This document shows positions 17,196 through 20,932 of a DNA stretch of 20,932 nt, piece after piece (the stretch's first letter is position 1; every line of letters starts with the position of its first letter). The notes under the pieces were generated by a model that saw only the letters and a program-made list of their open reading frames with translations, did not search any database and was not told where the DNA came from. Made by a program: the position numbers and the translations under genes. The stretch is from Chara braunii (Eukaryota > Streptophyta > Charophyceae > Charales > Characeae). Where the stretch lies: positions 665,069 to 686,000 of the forward strand of contig BFEA01000092.1 in NCBI GenBank assembly GCA_003427395.1. The letters run 5' to 3'.

Positions 17196-17498
17196 GACCT
17201 CCTAGGGGCGGAGGCACTCGGGCGGGTCACTACTGGCTGGCTGTAACAGTGCCGACATTAGCTTACGAGTGGGCTGCACAACAGAATGGAAGACAGGGCG
17301 GGCAGAGGCACTATGTAGGAGGAGAGTGTCATAGCTTGTCGCTGTGCAGAGAAAGAAGCGTTGTGAGGCGTAGTGGAGGACCTTGGTGGTGAGGAAGCCC
17401 TTGGGAGGTTGGTGTACACTTACCTGGTGGGTAACAAGAAGAGACTCTTCAGCGGCCCCTGGCAGAAGTGGAACAGAGCTCGGCTGCTGGTTAGATGA
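17196..17498. other. Intronic stretch without a recognised gene
   Basis: A 107-codon frame on the - strand (17202-17525) has no known motif and overlaps the left arm of the next hairpin. It may belong to the same unclassified element as the hairpin array. Confidence 0.4.
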
Positions 17499-17617
17499 TA
17501 GGCTACCTTCTTCCCCCGAATACAACGTACGGTCATTATAGCTGTATCTAGACTGAAAGATGCCTCAAATACAGCTACAATGACCGTACGTTGTATTTGG
17601 GGGAAGAAGGTAGGCTA
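17499..17617. repeat. 119-nt near-perfect hairpin (49-bp arms, 21-nt loop)
   Basis: The left arm 17499-17547 and right arm 17569-17617 are inverted copies with 46 of 49 positions paired. They contain CTACCTTCTTCCCCC, ATACAACGTACGGTCATT and AGCTGTAT; the loop is 17548-17568. TA stands at both outer ends. It could be a small foldback/MITE with a TA target site, or a young inverted duplication. A miRNA-like precursor is possible from size and pairing alone, but nothing else supports that. Confidence 0.9.
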
Positions 17618-18112
17618 AGCAGTAGCATACGCTGTCACACCTGAGTTGGGGACTACCACTCTCTTGTTGTATGCGTTCTTGCATTAGTGTGCTTCCAGTT
17701 TTTTCTATCCGTGCATGCTGCTCAATGAGTTGTATTGGTCATTATTTGTGTTCTGACAGGTTGGTTTCGTGCACAGCGTTTAAAGATAAGGAAACTATCT
17801 CCACACCGTCCATGTGGCTGAATGGTACACTCATGAACTGTCGATAAACAGACCTGAGTTTACATCCCCATGGGAGCAAATGAATTAAGTGGCTGTCACT
17901 CTCTTTCTTGGAAAAAAACAAGTGAGAGCGGCAGCATCGTGACAACAACGAGAGCAGAGTCTCTCATAAGGAATAAGTGAGGGTTTGATTCTCGTATGCT
18001 TGTAGATATTGTCCCCATGTTTCTGCCGTTCAAGGGTTGTTGCCTTCCCATGCAGCACTGAGTTGATTGCCGCAACACAAGACATGCTGATCCCGTTTCC
18101 ATTTTTTGTCAG
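17618..18112. other. 3' end of CRYD intron 2
   Basis: No gene was recognised. The last bases are a T-rich tract, TTTCCATTTTTTGTCAG, a good 3' splice site for exon c. Confidence 0.6.
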
Positions 18113-18236
18113 ATTGTGTGTTCCTTCTTCGTCAGAGATATGGGAATGGACTGGAGAATGGGGGCTGAGTGGTTTGAGACATGCCTTCTCGATTATGATC
18201 CAGCCTCAAACTACGGCAACTGGACATACGGTGCAG
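18113..18236 (+). CDS. CRYD: Cryptochrome-DASH, internal exon c (core of the FAD-binding domain)
   Basis: This 124-nt exon runs from acceptor TTGTCAG (to 18112) to donor GTCAGT (from 18237). It starts in phase 0 and ends one base into a codon. It encodes 41 residues, including [20 protein letters not shown] and [17 protein letters not shown], which match plant CRY3 almost residue for residue. The tryptophans at 18152-18154 (DWRM) and 18221-18223 (GNW) align with the middle and inner members of the electron-transfer triad (E. coli photolyase W359 and W382). The asparagine of SNYGN (18209-18211) aligns with N378 opposite FAD N5, as in photolyases and DASH proteins. Plant CRY1/CRY2 have aspartate there, so they are excluded. 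The next exon, expected to start VGNDPR, was not found before 20932. The gene looks intact so far as it can be read. Confidence 0.95.
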
Positions 18237-18685
18237 GTCAGTGTTCCGCTCCCATACCACCTTCATGCCAGATAGTTATTTCTGTCATCGTCCATTGGTC
18301 TGTCCTTGAGGTTATGACCCTTGAGCATGCATATATATGTATACGCACATAAGGAATGAGGGACTGCCTACTTGAACCAGGCAATGCTCAAGAAGGTGAG
18401 TGGTTTAATCCTCCATCCCGCTGCCTGATGATATTGTTTTCTTGCCACACCAAACCATCCGCAATCTCTTTCTTGTCGAAGATCATTCCTCTGGCCCTGT
18501 GCTGCAGCAGGACAATACCAACACTCTATGACCTTCTCCTTTGCGCAACTGCAAACACTATTACCGTCGACTATAAAAAAACGAATTATTTTTTATTTTA
18601 TTTTTTTTCTTGTTTTCTTCTGTTTTGTTTTTTTTTTGCCTTTGCGCTCTGATATTCATGTGACAATATATATATATAGTCAAAC
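18237..18685. other. 5' part of CRYD intron 3
   Basis: No coding signal was recognised. There is a T-rich tract at 18587-18638 and a short TA repeat at 18666-18678 that abuts the left arm of the ribozyme repeat. Confidence 0.55.
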
Positions 18686-18771
18686 AGAGCTGCCCGGTAA
18701 ACCGTAGGCAGAGAGGGAGAAGAGGACAACAAACAAGGGGCTGTGGCAAACTGTTTCGTCGGAGTTTCACC
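18686..18771 (-). repeat. Left arm of an 86-bp inverted repeat (ribozyme-downstream region)
   Basis: It starts AGAGCTGCCCGG and ends GGAGTTTCACC; 83 of 86 positions pair with 19044-19129. The arm covers the 3' part of the ribozyme and about 60 nt downstream of it, so it is shared element sequence and not just the ribozyme. A TA repeat lies just outside. Confidence 0.93.
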
Positions 18772-18805
18772 GACTCATCAGGAGGCTGAACCCTCAACAG
18801 TCTGC
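18746..18805 (-). ncRNA. Hammerhead ribozyme, type III, complete motif
   Basis: Read 5' to 3' on the - strand from 18805: helix III strand GCAGACTGT; cleavage-site base T (18796); helix I hairpin GAGG-GTTCAG-CCTC; core CTGATGA (18781-18775); helix II hairpin GTCGG-TGAAACT-CCGAC; core GAA (18757-18755); helix III strand ACAGTTTGC (18754-18746). Every invariant core base is present (CUGAUGA, GAA, and the A-U pair next to the cleavage site). Helix I has 4 pairs, helix II 5 and helix III 9, including one G.U wobble. Self-cleavage is predicted between 18796 and 18795. The triplet is GUU, allowed by the NUH rule but normally slower than GUC. Such motifs occur in retrozymes, Penelope-like elements and some SINEs. 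It is antisense to CRYD, so it would not cut the CRYD transcript. Confidence 0.9.
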
Positions 18806-18982
18806 AGAATCCCCTAACTGATTACACTGTAAGTGATAATCCACCTGAACCCCAGCTGTGGTTAAGCATCAACGACTGCCCGACAACTGATACCCTGAGG
18901 TGGGCACCAGCCACTGCCCTCAAGGTACCTATGGCAAAAGTCAAAGCAGACTCTCACGCACCCACACCAGATGGAAAACTCT
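18806..18982. other. Spacer between the two ribozyme copies
   Basis: This is 177 nt of non-coding sequence. Next to each copy the sequence just upstream is similar (TCTGCAGACTGT versus TCTACAGACTGT in opposite orientations), so element homology extends slightly past the helix. Nothing else was recognised. Confidence 0.5.
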
Positions 18983-18994
18983 ACAGACTGTCGG

Positions 18995-19045
<51 letters not shown>

Positions 19046-19069
19046 TGAAACTCCGACGAAACAGTTTGT
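18983..19069 (+). ncRNA. Hammerhead ribozyme relic, core replaced by (TA)22
   Basis: On the + strand it reads ACAGACTGT (18983-18991), C (18992), GGTTCA, a TA tract (18999-19043), GGTGAAACTCCGAC (19044-19057), GAA, and ACAGTTTGT (19061-19069). The helix III strands pair fully; the outermost G-C of the - strand copy is A-T here. The cleavage triplet is GTC, the canonical one. The CTGATGA core, the 3' strand of helix I and the first bases of helix II are gone, so it cannot cleave. Being on the CRYD sense strand, an intact version would have cut the pre-mRNA inside intron 3. Confidence 0.8.
18999..19043 (+). repeat. (TA)22 microsatellite
   Basis: Forty-five bases of pure alternating TA lie inside the + strand ribozyme copy. 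Length is likely variable between individuals and uncertain in the assembly. Confidence 0.95.
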
Positions 19070-19129
19070 CACAGCCCCTTGTTTGTTGTCCTCTTCTTCC
19101 TCTCTGCCTACGGTTTGCCGGGCAGCTCT
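19044..19129 (+). repeat. Right arm of the 86-bp inverted repeat
   Basis: It starts GGTGAAACTCC and ends GCAGCTCT; it differs from the complement of 18686-18771 at three positions. TTATATATG follows directly outside. Confidence 0.93.
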
Positions 19130-19287
19130 TTATATATGCTGTGACAAGTAATGCCTCGCATTGAGTGTGTTCTTCATTTTGCATGATGCACAGCCTTTAC
19201 CATCTTCGTTTGAACAGAACGCCCTGTTGTAATAGCTGTATTGGGGGCAACTTTCGGTTTGGATACAGTGATAATGGCTGGACAATC
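19130..19287. other. Short stretch between ribozyme repeat and LINE tail
   Basis: No coding or repeat signal was seen. It is the 3' flank of the LINE insertion; a target duplication cannot be tested because the 5' end of that LINE lies outside the window. Confidence 0.5.
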
Positions 19288-20932
19288 TTTTTTTTTTTTT
19301 TTTTTTTCCAGAACCATCTGGTTCAGGCTCCTACCATTCTGGGGAGCGACAGTCCGGTTCCTATTCCCCCGGCAAGTCAATATGTAATACATTTGGATAC
19401 TCACACACGCCCCTCCCCATTATGGCTGAGAGGCCCGAGCGGGTGGCATTGATTGCTTCCCTGTGGAAGGATATACCCCCCCCTCACCCCTGCATAAGTT
19501 AGCCTGCTTTTATCAATTGGATCTTACTATTCTGGTTGGCCTCATTCCTGCTCCTCTCAGCTATTATGCTGTCGGTTCGGCGTGCTGTGCTGGAGAGAAT
19601 TGAGACGTTTGCAGGCTTCATAAAGAGGTGTTTGTTGTCACTCGTCCCCTGTCCAAGCTTAGCTGAACTTTGGGCCTCTCTTTACAGTTTGCTGGTGTCC
19701 TTCCTCCTTACACCTTGCATTCCTCTCTGGACCGTCGCTCCGATGCTGCAGCCATCGATCTCTCTTGTGATCTCTGGTCAGAGTAAGTTTTGTCCTTCCA
19801 CCGATGTATGTTGCTGGTGACCCCTCCCTGAACTTGAGTTGTGCCATTCTTTCCAGCAGATGCAATCTTCTCTTAGGTCCGCCACTTTACCATTTAACAG
19901 CCAGGTTCTGCTGAAGCTCAGCCTCGCCTTTCTTTGTTGGTCCTCATCTTCTGTCCATGATTGTTTGATCTTCCGCCATCTGCATAGGATCTCCGCTTGA
20001 ATCATCGTTTTGGTCTCGGTCCAAACTTTTTCACGTGCGTTGGCTATTCCTTCAATCGTCCTGCTGCATCTTTCCTTCCAAATGACCCACAATGTCACTT
20101 TCCTTATGATTCCGAACCAAATCCTTTCAGGCTTCTTGAACTGTTCGGGAATGTTAGTCAGGAGGAGGAGTTGGATGGGTTNCTCAGGGAAGGGGGTCAG
20201 GAATAAGGAGTCCCATAGTGCTGAGGCTCTCGCCCAATAGTCCGTTGCCTCCTTACNTNGTATTAGGCAGTGTATTATGTCTTCTACCGCTGCTTCCGTA
20301 CAGACCGTACATTGATCGGAACTGTTGGGGTCTGAACCTTTTCGTCTGATGTGTAGCCATTGATTCACAGGTAGTGCCGCATACGTGATTAGCCATTGAA
20401 GACTTCTGATTTTGATTGGTCTGATGGACTTGAANTNCNTCCATTGAATCTGAGTGAGTTTATCTGCTTCCTGTCCTAGCAGAGTCCGCCATCTTTCTCT
20501 GATGATAGGGTCAGGGTCTTTGGTTTTGAGTAACAATTTGTATCCCAGTTTGACTGTATACTCATGTATTGGGATTTTGGACTTGATATTCTTGGTTTTG
20601 TCAGGTGGCCATGACCACTCTGCTGGGTCAAANTCCAAGTTGCAAATCGCTGTGTCAGGTCTGAATATGGACTTTGGCCAGGAACCAAGGACTCTCACCT
20701 TTCGAAGTAGGAAGAAATCTAAGACTTCGGGCTCTACTCCAGTGTTGACAATGGTCGGCATGCCAGTAGCGGACCAGGAAACCGGAAAGGAGGAGAAGGT
20801 GGCCTTAGTGGGCGAGTTTTGTTGCATGTGAGAGAACTGGAAGGCTCTGGAAGGAATCGTTTCTTGTATCAGCAGCCCCCACTCTCCTGGTTTCCAAGGT
20901 GTAGCTTCAGTCAATATGGTCTTCCATTCTTG
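19288..20932 (-). pseudogene. LINE ORF2 relic D: post-RT linker, zinc-binding box, 3' UTR, poly(A)
   Basis: On the - strand the frame is open from the window edge (20932) to 19778, about 385 codons, with the 5' part outside. It reads VLDFFLLRKVRVLGSWPK, FDPAEWSWPP and LKTKDPDPIIRERW, then IKIRSLQWLITYAALPVNQW and CTVCTEAAVEDIIHCLI. The last is the zf-RVT box (C-x2-C ... H) that ends many plant-type LINEs. A 3' UTR of about 470 nt follows and then A20 (19307 back to 19288). Seven N bases (20182-20633) leave some residues unread. This is the best-preserved LINE here and the reference for relics B and C, though a full ORF2 cannot be shown. Confidence 0.88.
19308..19379 (-). other. Conserved LINE 3' end: stem-loop next to poly(A)
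   Basis: Just before the tail is GAACC-atct-GGTTC with outer CC/GG pairs (19308-19327), then a block containing CATTCTGGGGAGC and CAGTCCGGTTCCT (19335-19379). The same block occurs in relic C at 14613-14656, where the stem is CAGGGCC-ttat-GGTCCTG (14591-14608). In LINEs a 3' stem-loop is commonly the element the reverse transcriptase recognises; that role is inferred here. Confidence 0.65.

Larger units (their letters stand above)
7068..18112 (+). other. CRYD: CRYD intron 2, 11.05 kb with nested transposons
   Basis: The intron is bounded by GTGGGT at 7068 and TTTTTTGTCAG ending at 18112. It sits between the codons for Q and I in RGRQ|IVCSF, where the family sequence is continuous, so no exon is missing. 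It contains a 97-bp tandem repeat, tRNA-like sequences, a Ty3/Gypsy relic with a nested LINE composite and a further 1.12-kb insertion, a GAA microsatellite, a hairpin array and a 119-nt hairpin. Confidence 0.88.
18237..20932 (+). other. CRYD: CRYD intron 3, partial
   Basis: The intron starts at donor GTCAGT and does not end in the window. It holds two hammerhead ribozyme copies in inverted orientation and a - strand LINE. No frame in this stretch continues the CRYD protein. Confidence 0.8.

Noticed and set aside
17202-17525. 107-codon - strand frame as a gene
   Set aside because: No domain or supporting context, and it overlaps the arm of the 119-nt hairpin.

Overview
The window lies inside one split eukaryotic host gene. 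Three short + strand exons (465-546, 6998-7067, 18113-18236) have canonical AG/GT borders and matching phases. Together they encode about 92 consecutive residues of the FAD-binding domain of a cryptochrome-DASH (CRYD, the CRY3 type of plants). The introns are about 6.45 kb and 11.05 kb, and a third runs off the window. The protein is close to plant CRY3, and the introns are long and full of decayed retroelements. This suggests a streptophyte with a large genome; a charophyte alga such as Chara is my best guess, but that is inference.

Intron 1 (547-6997) holds the 3' part of a decayed LINE ORF2 on the + strand (about 1372-3108), a 48-nt pure G run followed by AT(G)7 repeats, poly(A)-tailed insertions ending near 3985 and 6512, and copies of a short dispersed repeat at 4556, 5711 and 6513. 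Intron 2 (7068-18112) holds a 97-bp tandem duplication, a cluster of tRNA-like B boxes, and a Ty3/Gypsy pol relic (about 10190-16090). That relic is split by a 3.73-kb composite LINE insertion with a 17-bp target-site duplication (TSD). The composite is split in turn by a 1.12-kb element with a 10-bp TSD and short terminal inverted repeats. Further on come a GAA microsatellite, about 300 bp packed with distinct short hairpins, and a 119-nt near-perfect hairpin.

Intron 3 (18237 onward) holds the most notable feature: a complete hammerhead self-cleaving ribozyme motif on the - strand (18746-18805). All core residues and all three helices can be read directly. A second, inverted copy on the + strand (18983-19069) has lost its core to a (TA)22 tract but keeps helix III through a compensatory base-pair change. 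The downstream parts of the two copies form 86-bp inverted arms. The window ends inside a third LINE copy on the - strand (19288-20932).

No independent intact host gene is visible besides CRYD. The layering, oldest first, reads: CRYD intron 2, Ty3/Gypsy element, LINE composite, 1.12-kb element. I saw no bacterial-type features, CRISPR arrays or intact tRNA or rRNA genes.
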